The notes beneath the pieces were generated by a model, which saw only the letters and a list, made by a program, of their open reading frames with translations, searched no databases and had not been told where the DNA came from. The translations under genes were made by a program, and so were the position numbers. Positions 34,561 through 45,138 of a stretch of 64,000 nt of DNA are shown here, in pieces; positions within the stretch are counted from its first letter, which is position 1; each line of letters begins with the position of its first letter. This DNA comes from Parasponia andersonii (Eukaryota; Streptophyta; Magnoliopsida; Rosales; Cannabaceae). Location of the stretch: positions 21,287 through 85,286 of the forward strand of contig JXTB01000584.1 in the NCBI GenBank assembly GCA_002914805.1, given 5' to 3'.

Positions 34561-35479
34561 CTTCTCCGAGCGGACCTGAGAGCACGAAATCACCTCCTCC
34601 GTCGTCACCTTCAAGTTTTCTGGCCAAATCACCATCATTTTTGGTGATTTTTATTGCTTTTTCTTCTTTTTGATGAGCCCCGACACTCCTATAGGATTTT
34701 CTTCTTAGATCTGTAAGTATTTGTAGCTTCATTTTATTCTAAAAAGATTTTAAATTTTCTCGGCTCACTGCTGTAAAATCTGATCACTATTGCGGATTTT
34801 CCTTCAATTTTTTCGCTTCAAAAATACTATTTTGAGTAATTCGGGTATTTTTCTGAATTTTTTAAATTTATTTATTTTAGTTAGTTTGAATGATAATTTT
34901 AGGTTTTAAATTAGTTCCTTTATACTAGTAATTGTTAAATGAGAGGACTTTGTACAATGTATATTAAGATTTTTCTATATACATTTGATTATAATTTGTG
35001 ATAATGTGTAATGTTTATAATATTTTATAGTATAGTTAATATAATTTTAGTGATGAATTTGATTATATTGCATAGAGTATTATCAATTTAGAGATAAATA
35101 TAAGCTTTTGAAACTTGGTTAGTAGAATATATAATAATTTTTTAGTTAGTATTTGGTTTTGATGATTTATAAGTTGAAACTCTTGAATATGGTTAATGCG
35201 ATTATAATGTGCTTAATTATTGTTAAATTAGAGATAATTATATCAATTAAATACTTGGTTAATGGATGAAAGTTTGTATGAAATATTAGCACCTTAAATA
35301 TAAATATGTTTGTATAATTATATTAATATATTGATATAAAAAATTATTGAGAAATGGTGGTATATGAGCTTCAATTGATTATTGTGTTTAGAATGGTTGT
35401 ATTGGTGTTTATTAGCAGAGAGGGTTAGTCCATTTATAAAGGAAGGTTCCGTCGAATTTTTTTTAGAAATTTAGCTAAG
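34561..35479 (+). other. 5' non-coding part of the CACTA element
   Basis: AT-rich leader between the subterminal repeats and the first recognised coding domain. No domain is seen. It probably contains the promoter and first intron. Confidence 0.4.
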
Positions 35480-35839
35480 ATGGATAGAATTTGGATGACG
35501 AAAAATAGATTGACAAAAGAGTACGAGAAAGAAGTTGAAGTCTTTTTGAAATTTGTTATTGAAAATGGTCTTCATCCTAATATGATGCCTTGTCTATATA
35601 TCAAGTGTAGCAACATGAAAAAAAATGTAGTTAGTGATGTAAGAAGACATTTGTGCATGAATGGGATGAATATGTCCTATATAAAGTGGATATGCCATGG
35701 GAAAAAAATCATAGAGGGAATATATTTCTCACAAAAGAGCTCGTATGGAAGATGTTCTATGGATTTGGAAGATGATCATCTAGTTGATATGGTTAATGAT
35801 GCCAAAAAATATTTTGTTATCGTTCGAAAAAATTCATGA
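35480..35839 (+). pseudogene. CACTA transposase-associated domain
   Basis: The ATG opens MDRIWMTKNRLTKEYEKEVE and continues with KFVIENGL, CLYIKCSNMKKN, RRHLCMNGM and YIKWICHGK. This matches the transposase-associated domain at the N-terminus of plant En/Spm TNP2 proteins, which typically starts MDRSWM and ends W-x-W-H-G-E. The frame stays open for 119 codons, the best-kept stretch of this element. The usual cysteine and histidine pattern is partly present. Confidence 0.82.
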
Positions 35840-36001
35840 AATTGTTAGAAGATATTGAAAACCCTCTTTTTCTAATTCAAAAGTCACAAAATTGTCATTC
35901 TTAATTAGAATTTTCAATTTGAAAGCCAGAAACAGTTGGAGTGACTCTAGTTTATCTTAGTTACTTGAATTTCTTAGAAAAAACCTTCTTGATAGTAATA
36001 A

Positions 36002-36810
36002 CATTCCTTCCTCTAAGTATGATGCCAAAAAATCATTGTATGCCTCAGGCATAAAGTACATAAAGATATATGCATGTCCAAAAGATTGCATCTTATATCG
36101 AAAAAAGCATGCTGAAACTAAAGCTTTTCTTAACTGCCAATGTTTAAGATGGAAAAATAAAAAGAATAGTAAAGAAGAAAAGGTTAGAATACCAACTAAA
36201 GTCTTATGGTATATTCCTCTAATACTAAGATTTAAACTTTTATTCCGGAATCCTGATCATGCGAAATGATTAATATGGCATGAGGAAGGAAGAAAAAAAG
36301 ATGGCAAGCTTCAGCATCCCATTGATTCATAAGCTTGGAAGAAAGCAGATGAAATGTGAAAAAAAATTAGAGAAGATCCTAGAAACCTTCATCTTGGTCT
36401 TTCAGCGAATGGCACTAACCCTCATAGTTCACTAAGTTCTAATTATAGTTGTTGGCCGATCATTCTTACTATTGACAATCATCCTCTTTGGTTGTGCATG
36501 AAAAAAAGATTTACAATATTGACATTACTAATACTAGGAGATAAACAACCTGGCCATGATATTGATGTCTATTTGTTTCCCTTAGTAGATGATTTGAAAA
36601 CTCCATGCGATGGGGTTGAATGCGACGACTCCTTTAGAAAGGAGAACTTTACACTATGAACTGTTCTATTATGGACAATTAATGATTTTACTATATATGA
36701 AAACTTTTTTGGGCATTATGTAAAAGGCTATAAAGCATATTCTATTTGTATTGAGAATACTTACGCTATAAGATTGAGAAATAATGGGAAAAAAGCATAT
36801 ATGGGCCGTT
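36002..36810 (+). pseudogene. CACTA TNP2-like transposase core
   Basis: Fragments in shifting frames match the TNP2 family (Transposase_21): IKIYACPKDCILYRKKHAET with CQCLRWK, then IPTKVLWYIPLILRFK, RNPDHAK, EEGRKKDGKLQHPIDS, and WLCMKKRF followed by PGHDIDVYLFPLVDDL. The ACP.DC.LYR and WY.PL..R...L signatures are diagnostic. At least three stops or frame changes interrupt it. The protein would bind the CACTA ends and catalyse excision and insertion; this copy is inactive. Confidence 0.85.
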
Positions 36811-37089
36811 GACAGTTTCTACCTTTAAGTCACCCATTTTAAAAATACATAAAGGCATTTAATAGTGGAAATGAATTTAGTATTGTCTCAGAACCATCGA
36901 CTTGTGAAGCAATTTATGATAAAATTCATGAACTTAATATTCAGTAAGAAAAGCAAAATCGCGATGAGGAACAAATAGACAAAGGGTGAAGGAGAAAAGG
37001 AATATGAATGTTAGAAAAAAAAAAAGTCATTTTTTAAAGTGGAATATTGGAAATTTTTGTTGTTGAGACATAATTTGAATGTGATGCAC

Positions 37090-37945
37090 ATAGAGAAAAA
37101 TTATTTGTGATAGTATTATCAGGACTCTTCTTAACATCCTTGGAAAAACAAAAGATGGGATTACCTTTCGTTTAGATATTCAGGAAATGGGATTGAGGAA
37201 AAAGTTAGCTTTGATAATGAGTATTTAAAGGGCATATCTACGTTAGGCTTGCTTTAATTTGAATAAGGAAGAGAGATATAAAATTTGTAAGTACTTAGCA
37301 AACGTGAGGGTACCAGAAGGATATTCGTCATATATTCATAATTTAGTATCAATGAAGGATTTAAAACTAATTGGACTCAAGTCACATGAGTGTCACACGT
37401 TGATGCAATAATTACTCCCAATTGTGATTCGTTCAATTTCACAAAAGCATGTAAGATATGCTATTACAAGATTGTGTTTATTCTTCAATGCAATCTATAA
37501 GGAAACAGTGGATGCTTCAAAGTTAGATGCTTTGTAAGAAGAAATTCTCATTGTCCTATGTTTATTAGAGCAATACTTTCCTCCTTCTTTATTTGATATA
37601 ATGATATATTTAATAGTGTATTTAGTTAGAGAAGTTAAATTGGGTAGCCTAGTTTATATGAGATTGATGAATCTGTTTGAAAGATTAATGAAGATATTGA
37701 AAAGGTATGTGAGAAATCGATATCGTCTAGAAGCATGCATTGTGAAGGGTTATATAGCTGAAGAAACTATTGAATTTTATTTAGAATACATTACTAGTGC
37801 AGAGACAATTGGTATTCCTAAGGCTCGTTACTCTCAAGATGGTGAAAGTAGAGGAATAGGTAGTGGCAAACCTATATGTATAAAGGATAAAGATTTACAA
37901 CTAGCATATAGGAATATTCTTGAAAATTCATTAGAAGTCCAATAA
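37090..37945 (+). pseudogene. CACTA DUF4218 region
   Basis: Readable pieces include LCLLEQYFPPSLFDIMIYLI, HLVRE-like YLVREVKLGS, YMRLMNLFERLMKILKRYVR and ACIVKGYIAEETIEFYLEYI. Plant CACTA proteins have LE.YFPPSFFD...HL..H, MYPFERYM..LK.YVRN and EGCIAEGYI.EE at the same places. The 37601-37945 frame is open. The upstream half, at about 37090-37600, is interrupted. Confidence 0.8.
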
Positions 37946-38269
37946 TATATCCAATAAGTATAATGAAACTTCTCTTTTCTAATTAAGTTGAAAGTAAAAT
38001 TTCATTACACTTAATAATATTTTTATTCTATTAGAGAGCATATACAATGGTTGAAAAGAGAGAAATAGATATAAAACGAATATTATCAAACCTTTACACT
38101 TTGGTTACAAAGAAAAGTAAGTTATAATACTGATTAATTATTCGTTAATACTAAATTCTAGCATTCTGATTGTATAGATAATTATTATTTAGGTGGACAT
38201 CGAACTAAGCAAGTGAGGTGACAAAGTCCCAGAATAATTGAAATGGTTTGCTCAAGGTCCAACAAATAT

Positions 38270-38760
38270 GCCGATTTTGCACAATTCTTTCGTCGTAAAT
38301 GGTCGTTGTTTTAACACTAGCTCAAATGATGACATAAGAGTTAATCAAAATAGTAGAGTTAGTATTATGGCTAAAGCCATGTAATTTGCTAGTGCTAAAA
38401 ACAAGAATCTAGTTTATGGTGACATAACTTACTATGGGGTGATACATAAAATATGAGAGCTCGATTATCATGCATTTAGAGTCCAAGTTTTTAAATGTCA
38501 ATAGGTGGAAAATAGTAATAGGATTAAGCATGATAATTGAGATTTATTTTAATTGAACTTCATAGAGTTGGATATAAAGATGATTCTTTTATTATGGCAA
38601 CTCAAGCAAGACAAATATTTTATGTTGATAATCTATTACAAAAAGGGTGGTCTATTTTGCTTACACATGAACTATGAAATGTCACCATTGATGACGACCT
38701 ACTTAATGATGACTTATTTATTGACCTCAAAACTATGGGTATAGAGTTTGGATAGAGGGA
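38270..38760 (+). pseudogene. CACTA DUF4216 region
   Basis: Fragments IVVNGRCFNT, RVSIMAKAM, KNKNLVYGDITYYGVIHKI, ELDYHAFRVQVFKC and a final QDKYFMLIIYYKK correspond to the DUF4216 domain that closes plant CACTA TNP2 proteins. Several stops interrupt it. Confidence 0.72.
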
Positions 38761-39119
38761 CATAGTAGATATCATTACTTTAACGTTAGGGTCATATACT
38801 TGCAATGACGTTGATGGTATTTAGATAAATATTTGATGATATAATTGTGAGTATCAATTTTATACAATAGATAAATATTTGATGATATAAGTATGAGTAT
38901 TAATTTTATTATATTTATCTTATTTAGTATTTCTAACTATTATATTTTATTTTTAGGTTGATGGCGAGAAGTTATGATGAAGATGATGAGCCCGATAAAG
39001 AAAATAAAAAGGAAGAAGACATGGACATATGCGAAAAAAAAAGTGTGAAGAGGGGCAACATTTTGTAAATAAATTATCAAAAGTAGATCCAAAAGGAATC
39101 GACTTACGGTAGAATATAA

Positions 39120-39900
39120 AACTCTTAAACAATCAACTGGAGACGTCATCACCGAGCTAGAGACTTACTTAGGTGTCTTAGCTTGTACTATGGTTCCGAT
39201 TACCATTTTCACATTGCACAAGGTGGAGGGCAATCTCCTAGAAAAGGTTTGGAATCATATTATGGTAAGAGATAATATGTTTAATTAGTCTTGAATTCTA
39301 TACGGTGAGTGTTTTGCGTTATTATAAATATTAATTTGAATCATTTATAGTATACATATATCATAAAAAAAGAATGTAAATCCTTTATAATGAATTCTGT
39401 GGGGGAAAAATAGCGTCAATTTAAAAACTACTTAACCTCTGATATAATATAGAAGTATAAGGAGAATTCTAAATATAGAGAGTAGAATACTATGACTTTG
39501 ACTCACTTGCCATCATTTGCAAACATATCTTTAGAAGATTGGGTTATATTTGTTGTAGATCGACTATCCCCTGCATTTCAAGTATGATATGAAAAGTTAC
39601 ATATGGAGTATTTTTAGAACTTGTTTATTTTAATTTGATACTAATCTTTGGTAATATGTGCACAAGCAAAAAAAGTGGTCCAACAACAGAGAAGAGCAAA
39701 ATATAATGAATATATTCATCGCACATCTACGAAAAAGATTTCAACTATTGCAAAAGAACTTAAGAAAACACATGCGACTGATAAAATAAAATGAGCAAAA
39801 TTATAGAAAGTTATACGTTGGAACCGTCAGGGAGGATATCTCAATCCCGCGGCTAAGTGTACTATTAGAATAACAATTCCTTTTCAACAGGAGAAAGAAA
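39120..39900 (+). pseudogene. CACTA second protein, En/Spm (plant transposase) region
   Basis: Segment LGVLACTMVPITIFTLHKVE followed by KVWNHI resembles the LARTMVPITY..W..VP......W..I motif of the En/Spm TNPA-like second protein. A later piece, QQRRAKYNEYIHRTSTKKIS, fits the same region. Frames change repeatedly and the boundaries are approximate. Confidence 0.6.
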
Positions 39901-40359
39901 ATTAATGGAAAACGTAATTTCAACATATGTAAAGTAAATATGATAATTAAAAAAGACATTTCTGAGAATTGGAAGCTAAGTTATTCAATACCACCTATCA
40001 AGAGTCAGCTCCCTAGCTACCTGATTCACATTTTTCCTAGCATGCGCCTGAGTCATAGTTTCCACAGCAATTGCTTGAGCCATACTTTCCATAGCCGCTG
40101 CCTCAACTATATTTTCATTAGCCACCAAATATGTGTATTCCTCAGCCACCGAGAATTCAAATTCATGTTATGGCCCCTGGTGCTCTAATTCTAGAAGTAG
40201 GAACTTCAGAGGTACTATCTTAATTTCATAACTTTTGCGTATATGTTAATTTAATACAAATTATGAAATTCACATCCTTAGTTTACATTTTAGGATATTT
40301 GATGCAAGTTGGTTGAACTAGTACTAGATGTTGTTGCATTAGGTTTATTTAAATAGGAG

Positions 40360-40545
40360 GGCCTATGATTCATAGAGTACCATTAGGAAAGAAAAATTAC
40401 CGAGCATTTAATATCGAAGCATACATCCCTGAAGCTTCGTTATCTATTCCAGTGGCTAATAATACAATGGATATAGTAATGGAAGTTATAGGATCAATTC
40501 TTGCATGACCTAAAGAGTTCGTACTCACTGTAAGTGAATCTGAGG
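40360..40545 (+). pseudogene. CACTA conserved segment before the C48 domain
   Basis: GPMIHRVPLGKKNYRAFNIE then SLSIPVANNTMDIVMEVIGS and A-stop-PKEFV resemble the conserved segment VPLG..NYRV...........GEAVG.FV.WPK found in CACTA second proteins. It is short and broken by a stop where W is usual. Confidence 0.6.
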
Positions 40546-41039
40546 TATGAAGTCTAACACTCACTGCTTTAATAATTAAACAATCATTTTTATTTTATTT
40601 AAGTAAATATTTTGATCTAAGTTGTCATTATGAAAAGAGAAAAAAAAAAAGAAATAACCACAAAATGAACCAAAACTTCCTATTACTCAACCACAACTGG
40701 AAGAGTCCAGACATTCATCCTCGTCGAGCACAAGACCAGCGGAGCCTCTTCAAGATCCAAGATTGATGTTTCTCATAATGTTCCAAGAAGCTTGAGGGAA
40801 TTTTTACAAATATGTGATGACAACAGCTGATGACTTCTCAATTCATATTAATTTTTACAATAAGATGTGTAGAATTTCTGGACAATTCTCATATTTAGTC
40901 AAGGAAGACATATTGCATGTAACCAACTTCGTCGGGATTGGTTCTTCATGCATCACATTTTATATCAAATAAGTTTTCATACCCTTACTCTTGTTATTTG
41001 TTTGCTTCATATATTAATATTTTGTATTAAATATGTTGT

Positions 41040-41790
41040 ATGTTATTTTAGGATATTATATGATAAGCTTATAGAATATAGCATGCGCATATCATAGCTT
41101 TCATTGAACCTTCTCTTATATTGATTACTGGAGATGGTAATGATGCGAATTGTGCAAAAGCAATCATGAATCGCTTGACTCTGGAGATGAATGGTATATT
41201 GTTAGTAGTACCATATAACATGGGGTGATTCTCTTTTCTTTAATATTTTTGATAATTTTTGGGATTTATGTATAATATATGTGTATTTGATTATATTATT
41301 TTAGAGGAGATATTGGATGTTACTAGTGATTAATACAGTTCATAAAGTGATATACTTTTTAGATCCACTCGGATATCCTCCTCGAAAAGATGCAAGAACT
41401 CTCATCAAATTGTATGTATGATTAAAACTATTTAAAATTAATAACAATGTTTAATATAATGTTTTATGCATGGTTGATATGTTTTGACGTGATTTTATTT
41501 TATAGAAATTTTCGGATATTATTTAATATATCAATTGAGAGATGTGGTAAAAAAAATGGTCTTAATTGGGAGTTGGTTAAGATACATTTTAAATTTTACT
41601 AATTTACATTATTAGATTAGATAGATTTATTTTTACTCATAAATATTAATTGAAAACTCAATTGGAATTGTAGTGCCCACACCAACCAAATAATATAGAG
41701 TATGGTTTCTACGTGATTCGTATGATGAGAGAAATAGTCATGGACGTTAACCCATATGAGTATATTACTACTTCGGTATAACTTTCTAAT
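41040..41790 (+). pseudogene. CACTA C48 (Ulp1-like) protease domain, catalytic residues lost
   Basis: Exon pieces read LYDKLIEYSMRI, then SLILITGDGNDA, ILLVVPYNMG, intron, RYWMLLVINTVHKVIYFLDP followed by LGYPPRKDA, intron, and NNIEYGFYVIRMMREIVMD. The layout is that of the Ulp1-type domain in many plant CACTA second proteins. The usual HW is YW here, and the usual ECGYYVMR is EYGFYVIR, so both the histidine and the cysteine of the triad are tyrosine. The aspartate (FLDPLG) remains. It has introns at good GT/AG sites. Confidence 0.72.
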
Positions 41791-42129
41791 TAATACTTAT
41801 TTTTATTGTATAAATACACTAATTATCAATACATAATTTAAATAACTTATGCAGATTTAAATTTATAGTATTGTAACAAAGACATATAAATGGACGAGAT
41901 CTATGAAGTTTGAGAGGAATGGGTCGATGAGCTTACGAAGTATGTATCATGATGAGTGGCTAACACTATTAATATATTTATGTTAAAACTTGTATCTTGA
42001 GTACTCTAATTAGATGAAATAGAATTGTGATTTCAATTAGTTTAGGTACATCTTGTAGGATTTAGCTATATGAAAAATATAATTTGTATATTGAGTTACT
42101 AGAATTTATATGCATACTAGTTGTTGATT

Positions 42130-42412
42130 ATAGGTTGTTTTGAGTCATTTTCGTGCTCTACACGTCGCTTCTCTAGGGAGCGACATTGTAGCACCTGACA
42201 AGCAACATAGTAGGCCCTAATAACTAACAATTATTATGGCTTACCACGTCGCTTTTTATATAAACAACGTGATTGCTTCCTATACCACATCGCTTTTTAA
42301 GTGATATCATATTACGGGGACCTATCCTGTCATCTGTTTCTATATTATTTATGGAGCAACGTGGTAGTGGGTCATCCTATAAACGATGTGAAAAATAATT
42401 TCTGTAGTAGTG
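42130..42412. repeat. Right terminus and subterminal repeats of the CACTA element
   Basis: It contains repeated ACGTCGCTT, ACCACGTCGCTTTTTATA and ACCACATCGCTTTTTAAGTG words, and a late CAACGTGGTAGTGG, before the GTAGTAGTG end. These are the counterparts of the left subterminal motifs. Confidence 0.75.
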
Positions 42413-43791
42413 GGTCCAATAATTCGAATGTTTGGCTTTGAAGAAACACCTTAATGATAAATGTCGTAATGAATCTTAATGAAGTGGTCTGTATGTATTA
42501 TAAACTCTTAAAAATTTTAGTATGAAAGAGTTAAGCTGAAAAAGGGAAAAACAAGAGTTTTAGTTACATCAACGAGCATGATATTCAAATCTTCTTTGCA
42601 CAGATCACCTGAACACCTTTCAGGCTTCTATATTTCTGGTTTAAACAAAGAAAACACTGAATAAACAACACGAACAATGATAAAAGGAGTACGAGAATAG
42701 TAGAAGTTTGAATATATAAAACCTCAGTTATGATATCAAAGAAAGCATTGATAAATTAAGACAGTTAAAGAATTAAGAAACAAACTTGGAGATGGCTTTC
42801 CGCATGCGAAATGGTAAGTTTCAAATAAGTTTTTTATCCATCCCTAAAAAATAAGTTTCAAAATCAATATATAGTTAATTAATTATACATGCATTCAAAG
42901 TGTTAAGTATGTGTAATTATATATTGATAGAGAATTAAAAGATAAAAATAAAATTAATTCTACGGCTTTTAAGTCTTTTAATAGCATGAACAAAAATCAT
43001 ATAACTTAAGTTTCTTGTAGTATGCAAAAATAAAGGATTTTTTCGATCGAAGATATCATAAGGAACAATTAATTACATATGATAAAGCACTTCATGTCCA
43101 AACTTATCTAGCTCAAATGAACTCAATCTAACTTCTTCAATTTAATCCCTAAAAATGTGAAGAATTTTTCTAGTTTATATCTAACAGAGATCATTTTTTT
43201 TTTAAAAGGAAACTTGTATTGTGTTCTTAACTTCCAAGTCTTTTTGTGATTCGATTTCATTCGCACAATAATATACCTTCTGTTTTGTGTCTTGAAAATT
43301 AATTGATTTCATATAGTGTTAAACAAACAAAATTATTCAAGTCTAAACAAAGAAATGACTCTTTGAAATTATTTCATCTATTTATGGTGAATGTTTTAAC
43401 TTTGGGAAGGAATTTACTCTATCCCAATCCTATATTTCCCAAAATCACAAGGATGTTCACCATTTCCCAGATAAATGTAGGATGCTTTTGGGGTTCTTGA
43501 AGATGCTTTCTAAATAGAATTATTCCAATTTGAGCAAAGGATCTAGATAAGTGGCCTCAGTGTTTCAATTTTTTCTGGAAAAGTTTTGAATTTGAAAGTT
43601 GCAAGATTACCATAGCTTCCTTATTAGAGATTGTTCATTATCACTAATTTTTATACGTGGAGTCAAATGTGGAAGATAATAATTTTTGGCCAAATTGTTT
43701 CACCCTTTTCTATTTGAACACATGTTTTGGCATGTTCTTCATCTCATTGGATGATATTACCATAATTTTCCATATAATCAGTAGCTCAACT
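42413..43791. other. AT-rich stretch between the CACTA and copia elements
   Basis: No gene is recognised. Short open frames here (for example 43303-43500 on +) have no recognisable domain and biased composition typical of chance. Confidence 0.5.
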
Positions 43792-45069
43792 TATTAGTAT
43801 TGAAAGGTCATAATTTTCTCTTTGTTGTGAGAAAAATAACAAATTATTATAATAGGTCTGCTAATGTTATAGAACATTTGTTACAACAGATTTACAGGAT
43901 CACTCACAACGGATTTGTGTACATCGAAAATCTAATTTTAAAAACCTTTTGTTTTTGCATCCTTTGGTCTAATTTTCTTTATTAAACATTTCTAGAAGGA
44001 TAATAGGTATTATTGCTCATGGATTTTCATAACTATGGAGCAAATTAGTTGAGATATTTTATCTCATCATCTTCTTGATTAAGTTTCTATTTTTAGCTTG
44101 ATTCTTGCTCATTATGGTGATATTTCATCCACTATAGTGTAGATTACATTCTTATTAAATTAATGTAATTAATCTTATGAGCTATTAGAATTTTCTGGAA
44201 AAATCCATTGCAACAGATTGTGCTGGTTATTGAAAGTTCTCTTGATTGATTTTGATTGATTCTAGTTAATTATGAAATCAATTTTTGTCTTTAAGGAAAG
44301 TTTTTGCAAGTATAAAAGAGTGATTTTAGCTGATTAAGAAGAGCAAAAATCATAGAGAACTTTTCTCAATGCACCTGGACACTTTTGAAGGACAATTCAT
44401 TAAAGTTGTTGCAATAACTTTCTGACTATCTAAATAAAGAATGACAATAGATTCATGGAAAATTATTCCTTTATTATTTTTAGCCTATTCACACCAAAGA
44501 AGCACGAAATTGGGACCGGAAATTTATCTATAAAAGCTTAATAAGTCCAAGAGATTTGTATTCACTTTAAGAAAATACTTTTTGAGAGAGCTATTATGTA
44601 ATACATAGTGTTTATTCTACTACCATTGTGAAACTTAGAGAGTTAGTGAGTTTTCTAAGTTTCTTATTTGAGTGCCTTTGTTCTTTGAGAGAAGAATATT
44701 TCGGCTTCGGGAGGAAACAAATCCGGACTAGTGAAGGGAGTTTATGAATGAAGGATCAACAAGATGAGGGAGCTTGTTAAACAAGATTGGTGAAATTATT
44801 ACAATACATCACAACAATTGAAAAGAGATAGTCTTTTATTATATTAGTCAATTAGTGTATGTAATCTTGATACTTTACTAATTTATTTAGTCTCTGGCTG
44901 TGGCTCCATGGAGTAGGAAAGATTCGAACCATGTTAAAAATGTCTTGTGTCCATTCTTTATTTTCTTGTTCTTGTTGCAATATATATACTTGTTGTTACA
45001 ACAACTTTTCATATACATGTTACAGCATAATTAATTAATTATTTGGTAATACTTAAAACAAATCTTTCA
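43792..45069 (+). repeat. 5' LTR of the Sirevirus-type element
   Basis: The left edge is inferred from alignment to 52096 onward and is uncertain by some bases because the terminal TG is not preserved. Shared blocks include TTACAGGATCACTCACAA, CATTTCTAGAAGGATAATAG and GAGATATTTTATCTCATC. It ends AAATCTTTCA. It lacks an insertion of roughly 50 bases that the 3' LTR has near 52440-52490. Confidence 0.8.
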
Positions 45070-45070
45070 A

Positions 45071-45083
45071 TTAGTATCAGAGC
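45071..45083 (+). other. Primer binding site of the Sirevirus-type element
   Basis: TTAGTATCAGAGC follows the 5' LTR and resembles the initiator tRNA-Met complement TGGTATCAGAGC used by Sireviruses. Confidence 0.65.
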
Positions 45084-45138
45084 AGAGTCACTTAAATATT
45101 AGTGAAATTTTTAGGATTTTTTTATCTTTTTTGTTAGT

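Larger units (their letters stand above)
34305..42412 (+). mobile_element. CACTA (En/Spm) DNA transposon, complete ends, decayed coding
   Basis: The element begins CACTACTTAAAAAG at 34305 and ends ATTTCTGTAGTAGTG at 42412, with 3-bp target duplications GGT at 34302-34304 and 42413-42415, exactly as expected for the superfamily. Its 8.1 kb hold, in order on +, a transposase-associated domain, a TNP2-type transposase, DUF4218, DUF4216, an En/Spm second-protein region and a C48 (Ulp1-like) domain. Subterminal regions carry repeated ACGTGGTA or TACCACGTCGC words. All coding parts contain stops, so it is not autonomous, but the ends might still be recognised by a related transposase. The inverted repeats match well only over the first dozen bases. 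Confidence 0.92.

Noticed and set aside
43303-43500. 65-codon frame as a small gene
   Set aside because: No recognisable domain, AT-driven composition, and no splice or promoter context.
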